A DNA stretch of 64,000 nt from Reticulitermes lucifugus (lineage: Eukaryota > Arthropoda > Insecta > Blattodea > Rhinotermitidae). The stretch spans positions 4,257 through 68,256 of the forward strand of contig JAKCWW010000977.1 of NCBI GenBank assembly GCA_026260175.1, read 5' to 3'. How positions within the stretch are numbered: position 1 is the stretch's first letter; each line of letters starts with the position of its first letter. Below are positions 36,084 through 46,215 of the stretch, piece after piece. Made by a program: the position numbers and the translations under genes. The notes below the pieces were generated by a model. That model ran no database searches, was not told the origin of the DNA, and worked only from the letters and a program-made list of their open reading frames with translations.

Positions 36084-37394
36084 TGAACGACTATAGATAC
36101 ACACAAGACGACAGCAGACCTTATGAGCCCTGCACGGAACTGCTCATTATTTTCTTCCATAGCACTGAACGTCGCGACGTAGCGGTTAGCTGCGCTGCTT
36201 TGTAATTAGGAAGTTTCGGTTTTGATTCGCAGCTCTGAAGCAAATTGTTTTGAGATATTTGTACACTACATTATCTCTGCACACGTAGTAAGAAGTGTAA
36301 TGTTCAATAACACAAATACCTCCGCTACCCAATATACTTCTTTGAGTTCAGTGTCCATATTAGATATGACATTAGCTCTCCTTGTCAACGATTCTTCTCT
36401 GACATCTAGACCCTTGAAGCTGAAGGCGCTATGTTCCATGAAAGCGCCAGAAACCGACTGCATAGTGACGCGACGTTATGCCAGAAGAACTGGGTACTCA
36501 ACCACTCCGCTGTGAAAACTTTGGATTCAAATTTTCAACCATTTTTACAACCCCAATATTCATTATATGACACATAAAAGCCCTCTAGTAGATCCTATCC
36601 TGAATCACTTTAATTCAGTCAGGTTTCGTACTCTATTTAAGATACATTTTAATATAATCTCTCCTTCTACTTCTTGGTCTTCTTAATGGTTTATTTCCCC
36701 TCAGGTCTTTGGACTAACGTATTGTGTGCCTTTCTCATTTTTCAATATCTGCTACGTGTCACGTTCTTACATTTTATTCTTATTCGTTCTATTATCCTAA
36801 TAAATTCTTGTGAATGAATGCAACAAATTATGGAGCTTTTCATACAACGTGTACGTATTCCAGTCCCTTTTTATCTCTTTAGTCCAAATGTTCTCCTCAG
36901 CATATTGTTCTTGTACATCCACAATTTGTGTTCTTCCGTCAGGATGACGGACTAGGTTTCAAATCTGTTCAAGAAAATACAGAAGTATAAATTTATTTTA
37001 TCTTTTCACGCTATAATATAAGCTGTTGATAATGGACTGTTAAATAAACCAAGGAATGTTTATATTAGTTTCGAGAGAGCCAGTCAGTCCTACTAATTCG
37101 GCGATTATCTGGATAAATTCCCGGCAAGGACACGGGTTGCCCTCATTGAGAATTTTTTGCGTTCTGACGAATTTCGTGATATTATTTTCAAACAGTACCT
37201 TCGAACTTCCATTTAAATGTATGATCAAAAAGGTTTCGCCATCTCATTACACACAGTAAGTCTTCTATATTTAGACGACGTCATTAGATAAACTATGAGT
37301 TCATCCATTCTGTTGTTTCAAAAATAGATCTTGTGGTTTGATCCAGTGAGCGAACTCTCAATCTTGCTGCATAATTTAATCGGGGATTTATCAT
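36084..37394. other. No gene recognised; one antisense frame pair
   Basis: At 36222-36515 (plus, 97 codons) and 36266-36463 (minus, 65 codons) frames overlap. The minus one reads smoothly (AFSFKGLDVREESLTRRANV, NMDTELKEVYWVAEVF), which looks more protein-like than its surroundings but matches nothing I can name. The rest is unassigned. Confidence 0.4.
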
Positions 37395-37945
37395 TCATTC
37401 TATTGCCTGTCTTACGAAAGGTCCATGATCTCTTCCAAAGTGAGTTCTCCACCGACTGCGATCAAGTGCTTCTTCTTTCAATTTCCAGTATCTTCTCTTT
37501 TCCCTAAGACCATCCAGTAGCTCCTTACGTCTTCTTCCTTGTTTTCCCATCACTTCTATCCTTCGCTCTGTCTTTCCATCAATAACATGTTTCAGAAGGC
37601 AGTTTCTTTCAAAGATGTGACCAATCCAGTTAGCCTTTCTTCTTTTTATTGTATGTAGCATATTCCTCTGCTCCTTGACCCTGTGTAATACTTCTTCATT
37701 TCTCACACGATCGGTCCAACTGATCTCCATTCTTCCCCAGCACCACATTTCAAAACTTTCCAGATATTTCTGATCTACTTTCCGAAGTGTCCAATTTTCA
37801 ACACCATAAGAAGCTGTCCTCAAACTTTAGCATTGTACTTGTTTCGTCCTTAAATTTAAGTCCAATTTGCTGGTGGAAATGTCATCTTCTTGATGAACGT
37901 TGCTTTTGCCATGGCAATGCTGGGTTTAATTTCACGTGAATGGGT
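37395..37945 (-). mobile_element. LINE reverse transcriptase C-terminus (family D), copy 1
   Basis: The minus frame 37823-37395 (142 codons) reads YGVENWTLRKVDQKYLESFE, MWCWGRMEISWTDRVRNEEV, KRRKANWIGHIFERNCLLKH, GRRRKELLDGLREKRRYWKL, then EEALDRSRWRTHFGRDHGPF and ends VRQAIE. This is the well-known tail of a non-LTR family abundant in cockroach and many other invertebrate genomes. Upstream to 37945 the reading continues in other frames (IKPSIAMAKATF matches CEIKxRIAMAKAAF), so it is frame-shifted. It has no catalytic YADD part. The end carries aatgaatgataaat, a possible short tail. Relatives: 59860-61100 and 40830-40935. Confidence 0.9.
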
Positions 37946-39886
37946 GATATGCACTATAAAGTACTTGGTTTCTGAAACCATAAAAGGATTTCGGCATTAA
38001 GGTGACTGGGACAGGCTAACTTTGTCACGATAAATGTTTTTTTTTTTACTTTCATAGCATTTCGTGGCCAGTAAGTAATGCATGGTGCACAGGGTGAATG
38101 GAGCGAAGAATTCGGAAAGTGATGAATACCCATTTTATAATTAGCTGTATTAGAAGGAATCGTTTTTGTGATTGTGGGTAATTAGTAATGCTGCTGCAGC
38201 TGCGTTACTGATAGTAGAGGCAAGAGTAAAATTAGAATCGAAATTACGTAGGTTTGTTGCACAGTACCTCATAATTAATGGCTCTTATGAAAGTGATATT
38301 AATGTGCTGGAATGTGTGTGTGTCTAACGCTTGCAATATTAGTATTCTATTTGTATGAAATTCATCTAAGTGTGTAAGTTGTTTTTTTTTTGTCGGTGTA
38401 TGTGTGTAACATCACGTTGCAGAGTTTCAAATAGTTAAAAACAGGTCCACTAGGTGGCGGAAATAAACAGAAGCGGAACATTTCCTTCATTGGGCAGCAT
38501 GTGTACTTTGTAAAACTGTTTATTCTTTCTAGCTATATTTACGGAATTTATCAAGTCATTTGGATTCGTATTTAAAGAAATCAAACACAAAATAAACCAA
38601 ATGCACAGGATTTCAGTGCGCGATATCTTTTCAATAATAGAGTATTTTCAAGTCGCTAATAGGTGTATTCGGTGTCATATGTTAGTTTTAGGAAGGAACG
38701 CTGTAAGCTTGAAAATGTTTTTGAATCTCTTCTCTACTGATATGTAACTGCTGATTTACCTTGGTTACTAATGTGTGAAACTGGAGAAATTGAAGGGAAA
38801 TAAAGTGGAAGCCGATGGAAATTGTCAAATTTCTCCGTTGAACTTTGAACGCATGTTCCACTAGTAGGACAAATTTAACTGCCATCTCAGTTTCGTGTTT
38901 TCTGATGCGGAAAAAATACAATTACACCGAAAATTATTATGAAATTTAATCCTTACTTTAACCAATATGTAAAATAGTCGCGAACATTAAGGCGATGTGT
39001 AAAATATTTGCGGTGGTTCTGGATGCGATTTGAACCCTTATTCTCGTTATTTTTAAACAAACATATGCAGGACGAAAGTTGTATGTTTCCATTTGTTTGC
39101 CTGTATTACCTCTATGTAAGTTTCTTTTTGTTATTCAGAATAATACACTTGGCAAATTTGTGTTACCTAGTACAAAGTTATGGACCCCAGATGGGAAGTA
39201 ATGTCCAAATAAGGCGGGAGGCACAGTGATATTGAGATTTAGTAACTGCTATCGTCCCAAGATCTGGCTGGAACATACTGTAACGAAATGTTAAATGTAG
39301 AAATTTAAAGAATGTGACGCAGAGAGGCTACGTTTTAATAGATTATGTTGATACTTAGTTTACTTCGTGCTGCAGGTAAGTTAGCTTAAGAAACACTAAC
39401 AGACCAACCTGTAAGCGGCCCCCCAAATCCTTTATTGAGAGACATACGCATTTAAACGTTTTAATAAATTACCCTTAGTGTCTGTAATCACATAAAACAA
39501 TGCTCAATGTCTGAAAACACTTGGGTACTAAGGACTCGTTGTCCGGGGACACAGGGGCCGGAGCGTGACGGTGTCCGCTCACCTCCATGTAGTGCCGAGT
39601 CTCGTAACACCTCTCTCCGGGCTGAATGTTTTGTAGTCCGTGGTTTGTACACCCCTGGTAGAGGTACTGAAGGCGTTGTCATACTTCCGAAACTTAGGAG
39701 TTACTGCGGGATGCCTAAATTCCTAAAGCAGTTATTAATATACGCCAAGACAAGAGGATATGACTGCCGGGTTGTATTAACTCGTGTAATCGCGCTGTGT
39801 TGGCGGTTCCTGCTGTGTCGTTTTGTAAGGTGTAGTCGCGTATAGCACCAAACATTGTAACTGCACACGCATTTAAGTAAGTGAAA
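37946..39886. other. No gene recognised
   Basis: About 1.9 kb. The frame 39507-39845 (plus, 112 codons) spans a CpG-rich part (gtccggggacacaggggccg); it has no known domain and an equally open antisense partner (39488-39682). It could be an unrecognised repeat. Minus frame 38688-38921 shows nothing. Confidence 0.4.
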
Positions 39887-39947
39887 ACTTTACGCCTTGT
39901 TGCTTATAAGTTTTTGGGTTGTAGCCCGGCGTCAATTTTTAGTGTGC

Positions 39948-39990
39948 AACCAACGTTTCGGGAACACTTTTTTGTCCCATCTTCAGGGTT
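39948..39990 (-). ncRNA. Hammerhead-like ribozyme motif, left arm of P2
   Basis: On the minus strand: AACC, CTGAAGA, TGGGAC, a loop, GTTCCC, GAAACGTT, GGTT. CTGAAGA fits CUGANGA, GGGA pairs with TCCC as stem II, GAAAC is the second core, GTT is a GUH triplet, and AACC pairs perfectly with GGTT as stem I. Stem III is only the self-complementary ACGT, so a monomer fold is doubtful and dimer action more likely. Confidence 0.65.
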
Positions 39991-40009
39991 TTATGTAAAA
40001 TCTAACTAA

Positions 40010-40052
40010 AACCCTGAAGATGGGACAAACAAGCGTTCCCGAAACGTTGGTT
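40010..40052 (+). ncRNA. Hammerhead-like ribozyme motif, right arm of P2
   Basis: Plus-strand counterpart: AACC 40010-40013, CTGAAGA 40014-40020, GGGAC 40022-40026, GTTCCC 40035-40040, GAAA 40041-40044, GTT 40046-40048, GGTT 40049-40052. It differs from the left arm only in the stem II loop, which is what selection on pairing, or recent copying, would give. Confidence 0.65.
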
Positions 40053-40147
40053 GCACACCAAAAATTGAAGCCGGGCTACAACCCAAAAACCTTTAAGCAA
40101 CATGACGACCACGGCGGAAGCCTTCAATTACGTACTTTACGCCTTGT

Positions 40148-40829
40148 CACGTAGTTTGTATGATGTTGCAAACTATTTTTAAAGTTTCTTATTTAATACT
40201 GATTATTAAGTCTTACTTTTATAAAACAATGCTCTTGCTACTCAGATACGGCCTTGTGTCTATCAGAGAATGATTAAAATACTTGTTTTACTGAAATGCA
40301 ACCGCACCATTTTCTGTCTGTGTTTGTCTTCTCCACGACAACGCATTCATAGATCAACATTTTCGGGGCTTGTAGTCGGGCGGTGAATTTATCTGCACTT
40401 TGGCCATGGCGGGTAGGACGTTGGCACTGTGACGTCAGAGCACGCTTGTACACTTACGTTACATTTCATACAGTACATCGTAGATTTGTTTGAATGAAAG
40501 AAAGAAGATATGGTTAGAAAATTTATCCAGGTGTAGTGGCCTGCCATACCAGAAAATTTGCCACTGATAAGTAACAAATTACATGCCATAAAACGTTGAT
40601 ACATTAACCATTTCTGTGTTATTATTGACGGGACTGATGTATTCATTTGTGCTACAGTATATAATTTAAGAGAGATGTAATATAGGATGTGTTTGGAATG
40701 ATTTTATAAAAAAAATGTAGTGATAAATTAAAGTGAAGGTAAAGTTGTACCTCTGCTCGCCATGAAGACATGTGGAGGTGTGGAGGTATGGCTCCACTTT
40801 TGTTCTTGCCAGCCTGTTGCACGACTGTA
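40148..40829. other. No gene recognised
   Basis: Unassigned. The minus frame 40389-40646 (85 codons) has no recognised motif. Confidence 0.4.
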
Positions 40830-40935
40830 TGACCTGGAAATTGAAAGAGGAAGCACTAGATTGCACTGTTTGGAGAACTCACTTTTGAAGGGGTTATGGG
40901 CCTGACGTAACTCGGACTACGTGAGATGATAGGCA
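40830..40935 (+). mobile_element. LINE 3' end (family D), short copy
   Basis: The stretch gaaattgaaagaggaagcac, tagattgcactgtttggaga, actcacttttgaaggggtta translates as LKEEALDCTVWRTHF-RGYG in shifted frames. It aligns with EEALDRSRWRTHFGRDHGPF of the minus-strand copy at 37.4 kb and with 61015-61090. Confidence 0.75.
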
Positions 40936-42009
40936 CATTCACAAAGCTTCTAACGTATTTAAAATAAAGTTCTCTGAACAGCTGCTAAAGTTTTTCTACC
41001 ACATGACTCAACGATTCAATGCTCCAGGCGCTATATTTCCGGGAACAGAAACGTCGGAACCCGTTTGATGAGTATGTAGGTATACTCTAGAGTGAATGGC
41101 TTGCGTTGCCTTCTACGAACTTATAATGGAACAGTTGCATTATCTATATGTACATACGTGAACAAAATCCGTACGTATAGGGAACACAATATCGCATAGA
41201 TTGTGTATTTTCATAAATAAATACAGCCACAAAGCGGTTAACTATCTCCACGCGGCTTAGCTTCCTTTTGTGGTTCATTCAATTTGTCAATAAATTCACT
41301 ATAAACCGAAGGTTCATTCCCGTGTCCACAACAGCACACTGCTGATATCTTTCTCCAGCCTGATAAAATCAATTCACACCGTCGCACCTGACCAACTGCA
41401 CACCCGTTAGATTATTATATTTACATCTACGCTTAGGTATTACAAGTTGTCTACTCCCGTAGGTTTTACAACTACAATTCTGTATGCATTTTTTGTCTTC
41501 CAGCATGCTGCACTCATCAAACATGTTATCCGTCTTAGGGTTCTTACTCCAGTAATGTTCAGTGAAATGTGCAAAATATCAAGTTCTTCATTATATAATT
41601 TTCTCTATTCTCTTCTCCTCATCCGTCCATTGTGAAGCTTTCCTGAGTTTAAGATAGCAAGTTCGACATCTGTACAATGTAACTGACATAGGTACACGAG
41701 CATACATGAATGTCTGACAGAGAAAAAGTTGGATTGATTGCTGCACTTACTGGTGCAAATTTGGTATCAGAACTTTCCGTAGATCAGCTGGATTTCCTCC
41801 GTGCCACACTTAAAATTCTATTAGTTGCTTGTCACTGTGATGTGTCTACTGCAGCATGGGTGTGGGCGTATGTATTTGGCTGAATATCTAATTACAAAGC
41901 ACAACACATTTTTATGTTTTCTTTCGTGAAACGTTTGAACTAAGCTGTTTTTGACTCAGTCAAGTAGGCTACTCAGAAAAATTAAAAAAAAACACACGCA
42001 GATTTTATT
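40936..42009. other. No gene recognised
   Basis: Unassigned. Short plus frame 41447-41635 without motif. Confidence 0.4.
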
Positions 42010-42010
42010 G

Positions 42011-42049
<39 letters not shown>

Positions 42050-42052
42050 GTA
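42010..42052. repeat. Compound (TC)n(TA)n microsatellite
   Basis: Nine or so TC units pass directly into twelve or so TA units. Confidence 0.95.
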
Positions 42053-44934
42053 TATGAACACAAGACACATATACACATAACTCTTGCTCATTTTAAATAA
42101 TAACTTTCTTAAATGATAATATACCGTTATTCACTAAAAAACTGTCTTCCCAAATGATACACAACAGCTTATTTTCATCTCTACCAACATACGTTAAAGC
42201 GATACCTGTTTTGTTCATTACGGTTCTAAAAGCGTTGAGTCTTGCAAAAGTATGCGCTCTGTTTTTTTAATTAATTTAGGAATTTATGTTTCAAGCTTCC
42301 TTAATCATGTAGACCTGTGTTACCTGACATCCGGATTAATAGGAGAAATTAGATCATCTGTGGACGACTCAGGCATGACGTTCCAAAAAATATTATGTTG
42401 TCGTGTTATTGCTTCGCCAAAAGTGGAAATGTGTATTACTTAACTCGGCATTCTTCGCATTCAGCCCCGCTGCTCTTGTTAATATACGAGAATATCTCCC
42501 TGGTAACAGCCAATGTTGCTTCTTATGACTGGAGGGAGATATGCACAAAGATTCCTGAGTTACTGTACTTTATATTTTTTTATTTTTCTTCTTCTCCTGC
42601 TTATCCTTTGTTGTTGCATGGTTACATTTAAAGATTGCTTACTGGTTTAATCGCCAGAAGTATTTATGATGGCGTGAAACATAAAGTTGTTCCTTGAAAA
42701 ATTATAAAATATACTTTTGTTACATAGGAAAGCGTTTTTTTCTTTTATAATGGCCTTCGTAATTTATTATTTTTATTTTTCGGGAATTTGTTTTGACTTT
42801 CTGTGCATTTTTTAAATTTTCTTTTTCTCTCTATATATGTATATATATATATAGAAGTAACTTTTTTTAATCTTCTAGTCAATATGAAAACTTGGATGTG
42901 TTCTTCTTGCAAATTTTTATTTTATTTCACCACTAATTTCACATATTACCTGAAATTAATGCTTTCATTTACCGTAGTACTTTCCTATTTCGGCTTGGAT
43001 TGTATTGTCATAAATGTCCGCTTGGGCAGTTTAGAAGGATTTCGGAGGCTAAAATTAAAATTGATTTGTGGCAGAATGGATTGTGAGGCTCAGATGTGAA
43101 GAGAAGTGGCTTTGGTTCTATTTTTTTGTGGTGGATGAATTTATTACCGATGATTGACTTTCTGATTCTACTACTACTTTGTAGGTAAGCTAGTTTTCTT
43201 CATGGTTTCCATCCCATGAACTTCCTTATCTTAAAAATCTTACATTGTTCATATACTTCTTGCTTCATTGAGTTCAATACAACAAAACTTGACAGATTGA
43301 GATGACTTCTAGGGTCGTAAAAAAACGTTTAAATTACTTGCATGAACATTTTATAATAACTGTATTTGATGTACGTCTTGTTAGCTTTTAGGTCAACTTG
43401 AAATATGCGTATTACAGGAATGGTGGGAAAAACTTTAACAGCAGTTAGAAGAAGATACATTAAGGCAACGAATATTCTGGATTCCATAAACGTTGAGACT
43501 TTTCTTGATTATGTGAACGACTATTAACTTTTAGGAAGGATTTCGCACCATGAAGGTAATTAAATCGTTAATAGTAGTGCATTTGTTGTGTTCTTCACAC
43601 TATCTTATTGCTTAAATTAGTCTTAGTACCTTCTATTTATTTTCAGTGCATATTATTATGTTCATTTATGAGTATATATTACAATTACATTTAAATCTAA
43701 GAGTAATTTTAATTTCAATTTATGTGTACGGTTGTGTGTGTGTGACTTATTTCTTAAAAATAGCATCCATATATATGTAAATAAATAATTGAACAAGTAA
43801 ATTAATCCATCATCACAATACAGGAAGGAAGAATCTTGTTTATATATGTACATGGACGTGGAAAGTTTTTATACATGCAAATACGAGTTCACGAGACCCA
43901 AATGCTCCATTCTGCTGCTCATTCAAAATTGTGGCTGCAGTTGCTAGGTAACGAAGTAGAACGAGAGACAGTGCGGCCTACATGTAAAATTTTCAGTGAC
44001 CGTAGCGCTGACGACGGAACAAATAGAAAACTTGTGTACGCAAGCAAATATTGTATATATTATTTAGTGGAGGACATTTCGTTTCTGATTAGTAACGGAT
44101 CCCTGTTCCATTGAATTTAAAAACTGTAGGTCTATAGTACTAGAGGGGAATACACGCAACTAAATATTTACATTCATTACATTCTCCGCGGCGCTACATT
44201 TTTGTACAAACGCATACTTTCCTCGTAATTCCATTTCCGTTGAAGTAATGCAATATTAAGTACACTTAACGCTGGATATACCGACCTGTAATTTTACTGT
44301 CTTTTCTCATCCAGAGTCGAACAAGTCGGCATTGATTATTCTAGCTGTTTAGCAAGTTTCTTATACTCATGGCTTCATAATATTAAATAGCTATAGCTGT
44401 TTTTGCCATTGCACAGGGTACTTGACTAAGAATTTCTCTTGTGACCAGGACATTTTTGTTGCCCTGCGTTCTGAAACAGAGTAGTCCCCCACCTAATTGT
44501 CATACCGCTTACTTGAATGAGATGTAGATTATATCTGGAGTTGGTAAACTTCGTTGTTCAAATCCACTTGTAACCATAATGGAAAAGTAGCTTTGTAGTT
44601 CATTATCAAACACAAGGGGCTATTAGCATTCTCCAGTTAGACAAAACATCATTCAATAACATGCACCAGATTTAGGATCCTCTCGTCATGTAGATATTAC
44701 TTAAGTGTGTTAGGCTAATTTGAAACACTTTGCTTCTTGTGTACAGTATAATGTGAGAAAACTGAGTAAAGCGTCCATCAAAACAATCACTGAGCTTGAC
44801 GCCGTCAAATTTTGGTTCGCCTTCTAATTTCTTAAAAATAGGAAATTAATTTCTTTTATTATCCACGAAAGCGACAACTTCAGAAATATACTCATGTATG
44901 GGACAGAAATATTAAGATTAATACTGCTGTTTAG
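42053..44934. other. Long stretch without recognised genes
   Basis: AT-rich, with a second (TA)n run at about 42831-42853. The frames 42803-43099 (plus, 98 codons; hydrophobic Phe/Tyr-rich start spanning the TA run) and 43836-44114 (plus, 92 codons) resemble no known family. Confidence 0.4.
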
Positions 44935-45040
44935 ATACGGATTGGATTAATCTGGTTGATTTACAAACCAGTGGCGGACTCTTCTGAAGTTGGAGATGAA
45001 ACTAGCCTTTCATACTGTCAGGGAATTTCTTCATTGTTTG
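44935..45040 (+). mobile_element. Diverged LINE 3' end (family A)
   Basis: The phrases gattggattaatctggttga, ccagtggcggactcttctga and gtcagggaatttcttcattg match, in order and spacing, tggattgatatggctaagg, caggtggcgggctcttgtga and gcggggaatttcttgact of the copy at 1-298. Confidence 0.6.
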
Positions 45041-45289
45041 TGTATCTGTTAATAATATTTTAAATCGAACTTCTGAACAGTCTGTATAAATTTCTTTATT
45101 TATTTAAACTTAATGACGTCCCCCTTAAGAACGTGTGGTGCAAGAAAATATTTATTTTATGTTTCAGTTCTTTCTGATGGACCGCTTTTGATGTCAAAGG
45201 CGACGGGCAGACGTGTAGATAGGTGTTTCACAATAATACAATTCTCATGTTTGCAGTGAGGTTACTCTCCATAAGGGTAATACTTAATT

Positions 45290-45415
45290 TGTGCCCGTTT
45301 TACAGTTTATTGCTATCAGTACTACTCTGGTACAAGAAGAAATCAAAGGGCGTGATATCAGGGAAGCGGAGAGCCCAGGAGATTGGTCCGAGCCTGATAT
45401 TTACCTCATGAGTTG
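45290..45415 (-). pseudogene. DDE transposase scrap (PDxTPxDFFL motif)
   Basis: Read on the minus strand from about 45406, the translation is IRLGPISWALRFPDITPFDF followed by FLYQSS. Insect DUF4817/mariner-like transposases have R-G-PxxWPxRSPDLTPLDFFLWG at the third part of the DDE catalytic core, with the D of PDLTP-LDFF as a hallmark. Here PDITPFDFF is kept but the flanks (HF, WG) are worn and a stop follows soon after. It is a short dead fragment. It may belong to the same element type as the DUF4817-like piece at 16.6 kb. Antisense frame 45223-45411 is a shadow. Confidence 0.62.
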
Positions 45416-45584
45416 TAGGGCTTCAGAGTGACTTGAAATGAAGGAAAAAATATCTGAAAAGACAGTGCCCTCTGGTATGAAGTCAACGTTCGCTACATTT
45501 ATGAAGAAATAAGCGGGATGTAAAGCTAATTTATGTCATATACACAACAAAGTTTGTGGGGACAGAAAATAAAAAACGAAATGG

Positions 45585-45780
45585 TAAAAAATGAAGCCAG
45601 AAATAATTGACTATAATAAATTTATGTGCGGAATGGATAGGGCATACCTAACTGGTATAGTGCCCTATTACACATGCTGCAGAAACCCCATGAAATGGAC
45701 TAAGGGATTTATGTTATTTTGCAACAAATGGCTAATTGGAATTTACCCAGGGACCGGAGCCCCTTCAGCTCCAACATAGA
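45585..45780 (+). pseudogene. piggyBac-like transposase fragment
   Basis: The plus frame 45591-45779 begins KPEIIDYNKFMCGMDRAYL and continues VPYYTCCRNPMKW. In piggyBac/PGBD transposases this is the KPxxIxDYNKxMGGVDRADQ ... YYxxxRKTxKWWKK block, which contains the third catalytic Asp (D of GVD/GMD). The Asp is present here, but ADQ is replaced by AYL, and after KW the reading leaves the family. Only about 45 residues align, so it is a relic. No terminal TTAA-flanked inverted repeats were found nearby. It sits 170 bases from a DDE scrap of a different superfamily on the other strand. Confidence 0.7.
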
Positions 45781-46215
45781 CATGTTTTCGTACAATCGGT
45801 ATTGCGAAAATAATCCATATTTTTTTTTTTGCAAATTAGGGGACGATATCGCCTTCACCCTCTGCTGACTGTAAATGTAGTAAAAATCATTTATAATAGT
45901 AGAACACAAAGATTTAACTCTTTAAATACTAAAGCCCATCGTTGGACACGATATTGAATCAGTTCCATCCACCTTCCTTTCCGTCTCGGTCAGCCAATGG
46001 GGCTGTCTGCACGATATCGGTGAGCCGATTTTCACGAAACTTGTAGTCGCCGGACAGCTGTTTGTAAAGAAACGCTATACCGAATTTCATAGGAACTGAC
46101 AAAAAACGTTTAGTCGCTAATACTAGGTCATAAAGAGACGGAAGGACGATGCATATTACCTCCACAAAAGCAGTTTTATTTGCTTTGCAAAGAACGCCTA
46201 ATAAATACAATCAAA
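45781..46215 (-). repeat. Possible dispersed repeat around 45960-46215
   Basis: The phrases gagccgattttcacgaaact, aaagaaacgctataccgaat and tttcataggaactgac have the style of a repeat I remember from arthropod genomes (a query-like 'cgattttgacgaaatttggtat' segment). The 83-codon minus frame across it is not a known protein. No second copy occurs here. Confidence 0.35.

Larger units (their letters stand above)
39887..40147. mobile_element. Foldback insertion P2: head-to-head Penelope-like arms with 14-bp TSD
   Basis: The sequence actttacgccttgt occurs at 39887-39900 and again, identical, at 40134-40147: a perfect 14-bp target-site duplication. Between them lie a 93-bp left arm (39901-39993), a 13-bp loop, a 93-bp right arm (40007-40099) that is its reverse complement with about six mismatches, and a one-sided 34-bp extension (40100-40133). 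Each arm carries one hammerhead motif on opposite strands. Paired pseudo-LTRs with a short one-sided extension and variable target-site duplication are features described for Penelope-like elements. There is no reverse transcriptase, so this is a non-autonomous or deleted form. Confidence 0.85.
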
